Origin: Amulumruptor sp947039275
GTDB lineage: Bacteria > Bacteroidota > Bacteroidia > Bacteroidales > Muribaculaceae
Assembly: GCA_947039275.1 (NCBI GenBank)
Contig: CAMQYL010000031.1
Coordinates: forward strand, 1 to 33,460
DNA length: 33,460 nucleotides
Direction: 5' to 3'
Shown: positions 1 through 7,676 of the stretch, in pieces
How the letters are laid out: the number at the start of each line of letters is the position of its first letter
How positions within the stretch are numbered: the first letter of the stretch is position 1
Notes under the pieces: generated by a model
Seen by the model: the letters and a program-made list of their open reading frames with translations, nothing else
What the model was told of the DNA's origin: nothing
The model's database searches: none
Position numbers and translations under genes: made by a program

Positions 1-52
1 AACGACCCCCTGATTAACAGTCAGGTGCTCTAACCAACTGAGCTACTGAAGC
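1..52 (-). tRNA. tRNA-Asn (GTT), 3' part cut off by window edge
   Basis: Read on the minus strand, positions 52 to 1 give a 7-base acceptor strand, the T8-A9 pair, a D-arm (GCTC...GAGC) and an anticodon stem CCTGA/TCAGG enclosing the loop CTGTTAA, so the anticodon is GTT for asparagine. The variable region starts at the window edge; the T-arm and the 3' acceptor strand lie outside. A consensus promoter sits about 44 bases upstream, and a 6-base-pair hairpin (70-85) lies in the leader. Confidence 0.9.
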
Positions 53-95
53 AGACTTGCATCGTCTCTGACAGCCTCTGCTGTCAAATGCGCCA

Positions 96-127
96 CAAAA
101 TTAACGGTTATTATTGAATTATCCAAA
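96..127 (-). promoter_or_regulatory. Promoter of tRNA-Asn
   Basis: On the minus strand TTTG (124-127) is separated by 20 bases from TAATTTTG (96-103), which fits the Bacteroidota sigma-ABfr consensus TTTG/TAnnTTTG. Transcription would start near position 91. The rest of 53-183 contains only a leader hairpin (GACAGC/GCTGTC, 70-85) and AT-rich sequence. Confidence 0.75.
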
Positions 128-183
128 TTTTCCCGCCTAATTCTGCATCAAACTTGCGTTTTGCAGCGTTTTGCAGCCTCTTG

Positions 184-888
184 TCACTGTTCAGCCGGTT
201 TGCCGGCGGTGTCGGAGACCTCGGCGGCGAGTGCCTGCCACAGGTTGTCGTCAGACACAGGTGCTGTGACATCTATGTCGTTGCCGCTGACGGGATGGGT
301 GAATCTGATGCGCCGTGCCATCAGCGATATGGACCCGTCGGGGTTGCTGCGCTTGGCTCCGTATTTGAGGTCACCCTTGACGGGGCAGCCGATGGATGAG
401 AGCTGTACGCGTATCTGGTGCTTGCGCCCGGTCTCCAATTTGACTTCAAGCAGGTTGTAGCGGTCACCGCGGGCTATCAGGTCGTAGTGGAGCACCGCCT
501 TTTTCCCCTCGACAGTAGGTTTGAGTGATGCATAGCTCTTGTTGCCCTGCTGGCGTGTGGTGATATAGTGGGTGAGGGTCGCCGACGGCTCGGCGGGAGT
601 CCCGGCTGTAATCGCCCAGTAGGTCTTGTCGACTTTCCCCTCGCGAAACATCTCGTTGAGACGCGCCAGAGCCTTGGAGGTCTTGGCGAATACAACCACG
701 CCGCCTACAGGGCGGTCTAGGCGGTGTACCACGCCGCAGAACACGTTGCCCGGTTTGGCATACTTCTCTTTGAGATATGCCTTGATGGTTTCGCTCAGCG
801 GTGTGTCACCGGTCTTGTCACCCTGCACTATCTCGCCAGGGGCTTTGTTGACTATGATTATGTGGTTGTCTTCGTAGAGTACTTCCAT
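184..888 (-). CDS. RluA-family pseudouridine synthase
   Basis: This 234-residue protein should isomerise specific uridines in rRNA or tRNA to pseudouridine. The family hallmark HRLDR is at residues 55-59, with Asp58 as the expected catalytic aspartate, and the second signature TGRKHQIRVQL is at about 153-163. No N-terminal S4 RNA-binding domain is present and the chain begins directly in the catalytic fold, so it resembles the short RluA/YlyB-type enzymes more than RluD; the target nucleotide cannot be inferred. It lies 41 bases downstream of korB on the same strand with no terminator between, so read-through from the kor operon is possible. That gap holds a relic of the TGTAGGG repeat family (911-922). 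Confidence 0.88.
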   Translation of the reverse strand: MEVLYEDNHIIIVNKAPGEIVQGDKTGDTPLSETIKAYLKEKYAKPGNVFCGVVHRLDRPVGGVVVFAKTSKALARLNEMFREGKVDKTYWAITAGTPAEPSATLTHYITTRQQGNKSYASLKPTVEGKKAVLHYDLIARGDRYNLLEVKLETGRKHQIRVQLSSIGCPVKGDLKYGAKRSNPDGSISLMARRIRFTHPVSGNDIDVTAPVSDDNLWQALAAEVSDTAGKPAEQ

Positions 889-910
889 GATGGCTGGGGT
901 CGGTTTTAAG

Positions 911-922
911 GTAGGGACGCGG
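911..922 (+). repeat. Relic of the TGTAGGG-type palindromic repeat
   Basis: GTAGGGACGCGG matches the first 12 bases after the initial T of the type-B arms at 22408 and 28178, after which the match decays. It lies between korB and the pseudouridine synthase gene. Only 12 bases match, so this could be chance, but the same word occurs at the outer end of the two complete copies. Confidence 0.4.
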
Positions 923-929
923 TGTTGCT

Positions 930-1943
930 TTATTCCACTGTCCAGGTGTCGCCGGCGAGGATCATCTCGCGCAGGGAGTTGAAGCCCTTCTTGGCGCGGA
1001 CTTCCTCGATTTGCTGACTGACGGCATCATTGTAGGTGATTGAGTCGACATCGCGGATGACGCCTACTGCCAGAGGGAGGGTTTCGCCGTCCATCATGGC
1101 GAGCTGCTGGTGCAGGAAGTTGCTGGGGAGTTTGGCGTCGTGCACGAGCACGTCGTCAATAGTGTAGCCGTCTTTGCCGAGTTCCACTGCCTTGATGTAG
1201 AATCCGTCACGCACGAGACCCTTGTTCATGTCCTTGCCGTAGAGCATCTTCTCGCCGTGGCGCAGATGGATAGTGCGGTCGGCACGCACTTCCTTGTCGG
1301 TGATGCGGCTGTGGACGCCGTTGCTGAAGATGACGCAGTTCTGTAGGATCTCCACTACCGATGTGCCTTTGTGACGGGCAGCAGCTATCATAACTTCACG
1401 GGTGGTCTCAAGCTCGACATCGATGCTGCGGGCGAAGAAGTTGCCGCGGGCACCGAACACGAGTTCTGCCGGGATGAAGGGATCCTCGACTGTGCCGTAG
1501 GGCGATGACTTCGACACAGTGCCACGGTCGCTGGTGGGGGAGTACTGTCCCTTTGTCAGACCGTAGATTTTGTTGTTGAAGATCATCATGTTGATGTCGA
1601 TATTGCGGCGGATGGCATGGATGAAGTGGTTGCCGCCGATGGCGAGACCGTCACCGTCACCTGATACCTGCCATACGGTCAGCTCGGGGTTGGCGAGCTT
1701 CACGCCTGTGGCTATGGCGGCTGCGCGACCGTGGATGGTGTGCATGCCGTATGTGTTCATGTAGTAGGGCAGACGTGACGAGCAGCCGATGCCCGAGATG
1801 ACGGCTGTCTGATGAGGAGCTACGCCCACTGCTGCCATGGCTTTGTGGAGCGAGTTGAGTATGGCGTGGTCGCCGCAGCCGGGGCACCAGCGCACTGACT
1901 GGTCGCTCTTGAAATTGGCGGGGGTATATATGAGTTCTTCCAT
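930..1943 (-). CDS. korB: 2-oxoglutarate:ferredoxin oxidoreductase, beta subunit
   Basis: The beta subunit binds thiamine diphosphate and works with KorA to oxidise 2-oxoglutarate to succinyl-CoA with reduction of ferredoxin, or in reverse during reductive carboxylation. The protein (337 residues) starts MEELIYTP and carries the CPGCGDH motif at 20-26, the TPP/Mg signature GDGDG at 95-99 and NN at 123-124 followed by YGLTKGQ. The start at 1943 is chosen over an in-frame extension to 2108, because the extension would overlap korA by 124 bases and is rich in Arg/His/Pro with no family resemblance. The gap to korA is 41 bases, so the two are almost certainly co-transcribed. I see no separate ferredoxin-like subunit gene next to the pair. 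Confidence 0.92.
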   Translation of the reverse strand: MEELIYTPANFKSDQSVRWCPGCGDHAILNSLHKAMAAVGVAPHQTAVISGIGCSSRLPYYMNTYGMHTIHGRAAAIATGVKLANPELTVWQVSGDGDGLAIGGNHFIHAIRRNIDINMMIFNNKIYGLTKGQYSPTSDRGTVSKSSPYGTVEDPFIPAELVFGARGNFFARSIDVELETTREVMIAAARHKGTSVVEILQNCVIFSNGVHSRITDKEVRADRTIHLRHGEKMLYGKDMNKGLVRDGFYIKAVELGKDGYTIDDVLVHDAKLPSNFLHQQLAMMDGETLPLAVGVIRDVDSITYNDAVSQQIEEVRAKKGFNSLREMILAGDTWTVE

Positions 1944-1984
1944 TGTTGTCTCTATGTATATGGAGTGTTGTCTGATCTGTTTTC

Positions 1985-3826
1985 TTACTTGCCGAGGATT
2001 TCGCGTACCTTTTCTACAACTTCGCTGACCTGGAAAGGCTGTCCCTGCACCTTGTTGATGCGATCGATGTGGGTTGTGGGGAACTGTGCCTGGAGGTAGT
2101 CGGCACACATGCCGGTGTTGAGCTCAGCCACGATGACGCGCTTGTAGCGGCTCATGATTTCTGCCATGTTGCGGGGCAGCGGGTTGATGTATGCGAGCTG
2201 GGTAAATGCCATCGGGATGCCGGCGGCATTGAGCTCGTTGGCGGCGGTGCGCAGATGTCCGTAGGTGCCGCCCCATCCGAGGAGCAGGGTATCGGCATTT
2301 TCGTCTCCGAGCACTTCCTGCAGGGGGATGTTGTCGGCGATGCGGGCTACTTTCTCGCGGCGCAGTGCCACCATCTTCTCGTGGTTGACTGGATCGGTGG
2401 ATATGGCTCCGGTGTCGCTGTCTTTCTCAAGACCGCCCACGCGGTGCATCAGTCCCTCGGTGCCGGGGAGTGCCCAGTAGCGGGCGAGTGACTTCTCGTC
2501 GCGCTTGTAGGGCTTCCAGCCCTCTCGGAGCGATTCGGGCACGAAGCGTGGGTGTATCTCGGGATATTCCGAAGCCTCAGGTACACGCCATGCGCTCGAA
2601 CCGTTGCCGATGAATGCGTCGGTAAGCAGTATGACGGGGGTCATATGCTCGATGGCTATACGTGCTGCCTCAAATGCCATGTCGAAGCAGTTGGTAGGGG
2701 TGGTGGCTGCAAGCACGCAGAGTGGTGACTCGCCGTTGCGGCCGTAGAGAGCCTGCATGAGGTCGGTCTGCTCGGTCTTGGTGGGCATGCCGGTAGAGGG
2801 ACCGCCGCGCATCACGTCGATTACCACCAAGGGGAGCTCGGCGATGACTGCCAGTCCGATGCCTTCGCCTTTGAGAGCGAGACCTGGACCTGAGGTGGAG
2901 GTCACAGCGAGATCTCCAGCAAACGAGGCTCCGATTGCCGAACATACGCCGGCTATCTCGTCCTCCATCTGCACGGCTGTCACACCGAGGTCTTTGCGCT
3001 TGGCAAGTTCATGGAGTATGTCGGTGGCAGGGGTGATGGGGTAGCTGCCGAGGAAGAGTGGACGGCCGCTGCGCTCCGATGCCATGATGAGACCCCACGC
3101 GGTGGCGGTGTTGCCGTTGATGTCGGTGTACACACCTTTCTGCGGGTTCTCGGTCTCGATGCGGTAGGTCGACACGGATGCGTGGATGTTGTGTCCGTAG
3201 TTGTAACCAGCCTGCAGCACCTCGCGGTTGGCTTCGAAGATGGCTGGCTTCTTGGCAAACTTGCTCTGGAGATGGCGGATGGCTGCCTCCAAGGGGCGGT
3301 CAAACAGCCAGCAGACGAGTCCGAGGGCGAAGATGTTGCGGCATTTGAGCACGCTCTTGTTGTCAAGACCCTTGTCGGCGAGGGCGGCTTTGGTCATGGA
3401 GGTCACGGGTACTTCCACCACCTGGGCGTTGATGCCGAGCTCCTTGAAGGGCTCATTGGTCTCAAAGAGGGCTTTCTTGAGGTCGGCTTCCTTGAAGGAG
3501 TCGATATCTACGATGATCACGCCGCCGGGCTTGAGAAACTTTACGTTCTGCTTCAGGGCGGCAGGGTTCATGGCTATCAGCACGTCGCACTTGTCACCGG
3601 GGGTGTGCACGTTCATGCCGACACTTACCTGAAATCCCGATACGCCGCTGAGAGAGCCCTGCGGGGCGCGGATCTCTGCCGGATAGTCGGGGAAGGTTGA
3701 AACTTGGTTGCCTACGCCGGCTGACACATTGGTAAATATATTACCTGCCAGCTGCATTCCGTCGCCGGAGTCGCCCGAAAATCTGACGACTACCTTGTCG
3801 AGGACCTTGATGTCTGTTGTCTCCAT
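1985..3826 (-). CDS. korA: 2-oxoglutarate:ferredoxin oxidoreductase, fused gamma-alpha subunit
   Basis: The protein combines the gamma domain (residues about 10-190, with the phosphate-binding GDSGDG at 18-23) and the alpha pyrimidine-binding domain (starting near 225, with YPITP at 262-266, and the ME(D)E and TSTSGPG segments). It pairs with KorB in the TCA-cycle branch of anaerobes. I place the start at 3826 (METTDIKVLDK...), because family members begin shortly before VVVRFSGDSGDGMQ. In-frame ATGs at 3892 and 3928 would add 22 or 34 polar residues and both lie downstream of the likely transcription start (about 3960), so they are not excluded. It is the first gene of the kor operon. Confidence 0.92.
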   Translation of the reverse strand: METTDIKVLDKVVVRFSGDSGDGMQLAGNIFTNVSAGVGNQVSTFPDYPAEIRAPQGSLSGVSGFQVSVGMNVHTPGDKCDVLIAMNPAALKQNVKFLKPGGVIIVDIDSFKEADLKKALFETNEPFKELGINAQVVEVPVTSMTKAALADKGLDNKSVLKCRNIFALGLVCWLFDRPLEAAIRHLQSKFAKKPAIFEANREVLQAGYNYGHNIHASVSTYRIETENPQKGVYTDINGNTATAWGLIMASERSGRPLFLGSYPITPATDILHELAKRKDLGVTAVQMEDEIAGVCSAIGASFAGDLAVTSTSGPGLALKGEGIGLAVIAELPLVVIDVMRGGPSTGMPTKTEQTDLMQALYGRNGESPLCVLAATTPTNCFDMAFEAARIAIEHMTPVILLTDAFIGNGSSAWRVPEASEYPEIHPRFVPESLREGWKPYKRDEKSLARYWALPGTEGLMHRVGGLEKDSDTGAISTDPVNHEKMVALRREKVARIADNIPLQEVLGDENADTLLLGWGGTYGHLRTAANELNAAGIPMAFTQLAYINPLPRNMAEIMSRYKRVIVAELNTGMCADYLQAQFPTTHIDRINKVQGQPFQVSEVVEKVREILGK

Positions 3827-3965
3827 AATGCTATATAGATGTTTCTTGTTGTCCGTTGATGAATTTGAGTGGTTCTCATGCGCTTCTGTCATGGATATTT
3901 GACGTGATTGGCTGAGTTTGACCGACAAATTGTAACCTGTTGGATTGCTTTATCTTCCAAAATGG

Positions 3966-3997
3966 CAAATTTAAGAATTTTTATGCTTTTCGGCAAA
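3966..3997 (-). promoter_or_regulatory. Promoter of the korAB operon
   Basis: TTTG (3994-3997) and TAAATTTG (3966-3973) on the minus strand are spaced by 20 bases, an excellent Bacteroidota consensus match. Transcription would start near 3960, giving a leader of about 135 bases to the preferred korA start. It faces away from the regulator gene at 4108. Confidence 0.75.
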
Positions 3998-4080
3998 AGA
4001 TTTCATCCCCTTTGTGCCGTAATCCGTTGAAATTTAACGTATGTCTGTTAAAAATACACTGTCATTATTGTAAAAATTAC

Positions 4081-4089
4081 TATCTTTGC
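4081..4089 (+). promoter_or_regulatory. -7 element of the XRE/S24 regulator gene
   Basis: TATCTTTGC matches TAnnTTTG and lies 18 bases before the chosen ATG at 4108. There is no good -33 TTTG at the right distance; the nearest TTG (4068-4070) is too close. This is what one expects for a weaker or activator-dependent promoter. Confidence 0.5.
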
Positions 4090-4107
4090 GGTATATATCA
4101 CTACCTT

Positions 4108-4848
4108 ATGATTTCTATCCCGACTCCTAATAATGCACGTCCCTTTGACTCCGATGCCGTCATAGGTCGCATCCGCCATCTTATCAGCATATCCCACATG
4201 TCGCAGGCTGAGTTTGCTCGCCGCATAGGGGTCGACCCTTCCAACCTTTCCAAGCATCTTTCGGGGCGCTTCCCCATCACAGAGGGGTTGATCAACCGCA
4301 TCGTTGCAGACTTTGGAGTGGCAAAACCGTGGCTCCATGACGGCGCAGGCATCCCGTTTCCCAAGCCGCAGCATGCCGTCACAATGGACTCTGAAGGCAT
4401 GCAGGAGATGGATGATGAGGTATGCGCCTCAATGGACGCGGCTGAGATGCTTCCGGTCTACGACATTGACGTGACCGCCGGCACAGCCGAACTGTCACGT
4501 ATGCTGACCACAGACCGCATAGTGGGGCGTGTGGACCTGCCGCAGCTCAACCCCGACGACATCATAGTGCGCGTCAGCGGCGACTCCATGTCGCCCACCA
4601 TCCAGAACGGCGGCTACATAGCCATCCGCCCCATCCGCGACACCTCCATAATCTTCTGGGGGCAGATCTACGTCGTGGTCCTTGACGACTACCGCCTTGT
4701 CAAGTTCCTCCGCCGCTGCCCCTCCGACCCCTCCATGGTCATCCTCCACTCCGACAACGCCGCTTACGACGACATGGAAGTCCGCCGCACCGACATCCGC
4801 AGCCTCTTCATCGTCGATGCCATCCTCAACTTCAACCTCCGCACCTGA
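4108..4848 (+). CDS. XRE-type HTH regulator with S24/LexA-like C-terminal domain
   Basis: This 246-residue protein has an N-terminal HTH (about 15-75, SQAEFARRIGVDPSNLSKHLSG) and a C-terminal S24 peptidase-like domain. The nucleophile motif SGDSMS places Ser160 and the downstream RLVKFLRR places Lys199, so the Ser-Lys dyad for RecA-triggered self-cleavage looks intact. Phage CI-like and stress repressors share this design. An Ala-Gly bond at the expected cleavage site is not obvious; the linker near 125-135 contains AGTAE. The reading frame extends upstream to 3940, but that part is Cys/Tyr-rich and precedes the -7 box, so I start at 4108. No prophage genes are near, and targets are unknown; the divergent kor promoter is the closest candidate. 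Confidence 0.82.
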   Translation: MISIPTPNNARPFDSDAVIGRIRHLISISHMSQAEFARRIGVDPSNLSKHLSGRFPITEGLINRIVADFGVAKPWLHDGAGIPFPKPQHAVTMDSEGMQEMDDEVCASMDAAEMLPVYDIDVTAGTAELSRMLTTDRIVGRVDLPQLNPDDIIVRVSGDSMSPTIQNGGYIAIRPIRDTSIIFWGQIYVVVLDDYRLVKFLRRCPSDPSMVILHSDNAAYDDMEVRRTDIRSLFIVDAILNFNLRT

Positions 4849-4875
4849 CCCGTCTCGCTATCTGCGTTGTAGTCC

Positions 4876-4960
4876 TGTAGGGACATGCCGTGGCATGTCC
4901 GCGTCCCAGGAGATGGCATTTTGTGTGCTCGTGGCGGACATGCCATGGCATGTCCCTACA
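4876..4960. repeat. TGTAGGG palindromic element, type A (two arms)
   Basis: Two 27-base arms (4876-4902 and 4934-4960) are near-perfect inverted copies. Each begins or ends with TGTAGGG and contains its own palindrome (ACATGCC/GGCATGT, centre GT in the left arm and AT in the right). The 31-base core (4903-4933) contains CCAGGAGATG and GCATTTTG. It lies between the S24 regulator and rpmE2. The word CAACACCCTC follows at 4975-4984. Confidence 0.9.
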
Positions 4961-5026
4961 ATATCGTGTTTTTACAACACCCTCTTTCTATGCACAGAAT
5001 TTTGGCAGGAGGAAGGCCTATAACTA

Positions 5027-5057
5027 TTGCATATTACGAAAGTTATGCGTAAATTTG
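5027..5057 (+). promoter_or_regulatory. Promoter of rpmE2
   Basis: TTG (5027-5029, preceded by A) and TAAATTTG (5050-5057) are 20 bases apart, matching the Bacteroidota consensus. The predicted start near 5062 leaves a leader of about 80 bases, long enough for translational autoregulation, although I see no clear structure. The stretch 4849-5141 otherwise holds only the palindromic repeat. Confidence 0.75.
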
Positions 5058-5141
5058 CCGCGCCATTACAATGACGAGACGTCTTACCAGCGTCAAGTTC
5101 ACCCTAACCAATAAAACTCACAAAATAACACTCACATAACG

Positions 5142-5396
5142 ATGAAACAAGGCATCCATCCCGACAATTACCGCGAGGTCGTGTTTAAGGACATGTCCAA
5201 CGACGAAACTTTCATCACCCGCTCTACCGTAGCCGCTAAGGAGACTATCGAGATCGACGGTGTGACCTATCCCCTCGTAAAGCTTGAAATCACAAGCTCG
5301 TCTCACCCCTTCTTCACCGGCAAGCAGAAGCTCGTCGACACCGCAGGTCGCGTAGACAAGTTCATGAGCCGCTACGGCAACCGCAAGAAGAAATAA
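5142..5396 (+). CDS. rpmE2: 50S ribosomal protein L31 type B
   Basis: This 84-residue basic protein starts MKQGIHPDNY and contains SSSHPFFTGKQKLVDTAGRVDKF, the L31 signature, ending in KKK. It lacks the Cys residues that bind zinc in type A L31, so it is the zinc-independent type B form, the common sole copy in Bacteroidota. It joins the large-subunit central protuberance and bridges to the small subunit. It is transcribed alone, with its own strong promoter and a terminator 30 bases after the stop. Confidence 0.95.
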   Translation: MKQGIHPDNYREVVFKDMSNDETFITRSTVAAKETIEIDGVTYPLVKLEITSSSHPFFTGKQKLVDTAGRVDKFMSRYGNRKKK

Positions 5397-5425
5397 TCAG
5401 CAGCTCAGCTGTTGACGCATACGAC

Positions 5426-5468
5426 GCCGCCCGGACACCATCAGAGAAGTCCGGGCGGCATTGTTTAT
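5426..5468 (+). terminator. Intrinsic terminator after rpmE2
   Basis: GCCGCCCGGA (5426-5435) pairs perfectly with TCCGGGCGGC (5450-5459) around a 14-base loop, followed by a T-rich ATTGTTTA. It may also act on the convergent lipoprotein gene ending at 5482, though the A-side is poor for that. Confidence 0.85.
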
Positions 5469-5481
5469 GTATCTGTCTATG

Positions 5482-7377
5482 TTATTTGGAACTCACCACC
5501 GGCAGAGGTATCTTTCGGGAGTCGGATGTGCTCTTGGTGCGTTCGCCGCAGATACATCCGCACTTGCCACACGAGCTGCGCAGGGTCACCGTCGCTTCCA
5601 GAAGCATAGCGGGATTTTTCTCTGTGTCAGGAAATGATATGAGATAGTCCATGCCCACCGAGAGGCTCGTGCGCCCGGCTGCCGCGCCTTCATACATGTT
5701 GGTGCCAGCCACGCGCCATGGCGAGAATGAGGTGTCTGCTTTTTTCAGGTCGAATGTCCACGAGAGCTTACGTCCAGGGGAACAGTTGTTGTACACGCTG
5801 ATGTCCTCCTTGGTGTAAGTCTTTGACGAATTGATGGTAAGACCTCCATGCGCTGTGCCGCCCCATCCCGAACCTTGGGAGTATGACACATCGCCGCTGA
5901 AGTTCCATTCGACTCCGCTGGTGTAGCTGGTAGATGTGTTGGTCGTGGTGGGCGAATTTCGGTGGATCTGCATCCCCGAGCAGTCCACAGGGGTAGTGGT
6001 GATTTCCACTTTGTCGCCATACCACTCACACACCTTCGCCATGGTGTAGCATCCGTCGGTGGTCACTGCCTTGGAGTGCACTCCCTTGTAACAGTCGGCA
6101 AATGATCCGAGAAATTCCTGGTGGATGTAATAATAGTTGCGCTTGTCGGAGTGGACGTTCCACACATCGAATTCTATATTGTAGTAATTGCTTTGGCTCT
6201 CGGATGCGTAGTTGCCCCTGTAATCGGCTTTTTTGAGGGTCTGGACGAGTGATTTGTCGTTGAGAAACACCTTGTAGGCAGTCGCGATGGTCGTGAGTTC
6301 CGATAGATCGCCGTTGCGTGTCGCAGCCTTGGCTGGAGCTGCGACAGTGTTGATTTCATTGAGCAGGCGGGCTATACGGTCGGCTGCGCCTCCCTGTGCA
6401 TAATCGTCGGTAAATGCGTCGCTGTCGGAGCGGGGTGACACGCTCATAAAAAGTCCGTGATAGCAGTAATTGTCCTCGGTAGAATAGAACGGCACCTCCG
6501 ATGACGCCACCACAAACGTCAGATGTGATACATCGTCACCATCTCGGTATAAGGGATTGTAGACTCCCGTTTTATCGCAAAATGCCAGAAACTGGTGCGC
6601 TGAGAGGGGGCGATCAATCACCACTACGGCTCCTGCTTGCATGCTCTCTTTGAGCATATCGAGGCTTACGGCTCCTATTTCGCTGCCTTTAAGAAACAGG
6701 TAGTCACCCTTGCCGAGCTTCTTGTCTTGCCATAAGGCGCGGTTGGGGAAGCGCGATATGAAATTGTCGTGCATGGATGTGTCATCATCTGTCTCGTCTG
6801 CTTCCGAAAGGAAGTAGAGCGTTCCGTTCACTTTAACCTCCTCCTTGTCTTTTTCCGGGGCAGGGTGTGGATTGTCTTTACCGTTATCGTCGCCGCTGAG
6901 CATGTCCGCATATTCCATGCGCTCAAACTTTCCGTCAGCCACCTTGAATATATATGCGCCGGCATCGGTATCTTCTTCGGGGTTGACTGTGACGGTCTGC
7001 TCGTCGGAGATGTGTCCTGCCACAGCTCCGTCATGCATTATGGTCATGTTGTAGCTTACACGGTAGCTTGCGGCTGCCGATGGGGTGATGATGAACCCCA
7101 CCATGTCGGGCGAATCGGGGCATGTCACCGCCGTCTCCCAGCTCTGATTGAGTGTGACGGTTTCCTGTGAGCCTGAGTTCTGGCTTTTTACTATAGTGAC
7201 CTCCGTAGGTGTCGCTGAGTTGTCGCTGCCTTGGGGAGTAAGTTCAATCTCCATCTCTACCGAATAGCCGCCGTCGGTTGCCGGCATCCTGGTGTCATCG
7301 TCTTTGCATCCTGTGAATGCGATGCACATGCCGATGCCTGCCATAAAAGCAAATGCTTTAGTCATTGCAAATTTCAT
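5482..7377 (-). CDS. Surface lipoprotein with leukocidin-like pore-forming C-terminal domain
   Basis: This 631-residue protein has a type II signal peptide ending AFTGC (Cys24) followed by KDDD, which fits the Bacteroidota lipoprotein export signal, so it is probably displayed on the cell surface. Residues about 30-175 are Ser/Thr/Asp-rich and look beta-sandwich-like; a middle segment (about 180-350) has no recognised fold. The C-terminal ~250 residues alternate Gly/Ser with aromatic residues (for example GVEWNFSGDVSYSQGSG and GGLTINSSKTYTKEDI), like the glycine-rich stem of leukocidin/haemolysin beta-pore formers, followed by aromatic strands (LSWTFDL, SLSVGMDYLISF). A Cys cluster (SSCGKCGCICG) lies near the end. 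The lipoprotein call is firm; the leukocidin-like call is from pattern resemblance only. Confidence 0.72.
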   Translation of the reverse strand: MKFAMTKAFAFMAGIGMCIAFTGCKDDDTRMPATDGGYSVEMEIELTPQGSDNSATPTEVTIVKSQNSGSQETVTLNQSWETAVTCPDSPDMVGFIITPSAAASYRVSYNMTIMHDGAVAGHISDEQTVTVNPEEDTDAGAYIFKVADGKFERMEYADMLSGDDNGKDNPHPAPEKDKEEVKVNGTLYFLSEADETDDDTSMHDNFISRFPNRALWQDKKLGKGDYLFLKGSEIGAVSLDMLKESMQAGAVVVIDRPLSAHQFLAFCDKTGVYNPLYRDGDDVSHLTFVVASSEVPFYSTEDNYCYHGLFMSVSPRSDSDAFTDDYAQGGAADRIARLLNEINTVAAPAKAATRNGDLSELTTIATAYKVFLNDKSLVQTLKKADYRGNYASESQSNYYNIEFDVWNVHSDKRNYYYIHQEFLGSFADCYKGVHSKAVTTDGCYTMAKVCEWYGDKVEITTTPVDCSGMQIHRNSPTTTNTSTSYTSGVEWNFSGDVSYSQGSGWGGTAHGGLTINSSKTYTKEDISVYNNCSPGRKLSWTFDLKKADTSFSPWRVAGTNMYEGAAAGRTSLSVGMDYLISFPDTEKNPAMLLEATVTLRSSCGKCGCICGERTKSTSDSRKIPLPVVSSK

Positions 7378-7455
7378 GATCAGTTCTGTTTTTTTGTGTT
7401 GTTAAACATTTCATTAAATGCCCGGCAACCAGGATTTGATGCCGGACAGCGGGCG

Positions 7456-7485
7456 CAAATGTAGGGCTTTGTGGCTATGCGACAA
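7456..7485 (-). promoter_or_regulatory. Promoter of the leukocidin-like lipoprotein gene
   Basis: TTG (7483-7485) and TACATTTG (7456-7463) are separated by 19 bases on the minus strand. The leader is about 75 bases. The remainder of 7378-7676 contains nothing I can assign, apart from an imperfect TAAATTG at 7646-7652 (+) that could serve serB. Confidence 0.75.
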
Positions 7486-7676
7486 GCGATATGGCTGCTT
7501 TGTGACTCCGCTGAAAACACTTTCATTGTCCGAAGAAAGCATGCAGAATTTCAGGACATTCATCCAAGTCGTTGTTGGATAGCGAATTACGAATAAGCGC
7601 GTGATAACGCAATGAGGCAGTGGCAGGCTATTCGGAAAAATTTCGTAAATTGCCGTCCTAAATACATCGGATTCAT

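Noticed and set aside
1944..2108. N-terminal extension of korB
   Set aside because: It would overlap korA and has no KorB-like sequence; the MEELIYTP start is family-consistent.
3011..3700. 229-codon open frame on the plus strand within korA
   Set aside because: korA has intact domain motifs on the other strand; the opposite frame is a composition effect of GC-rich codons.
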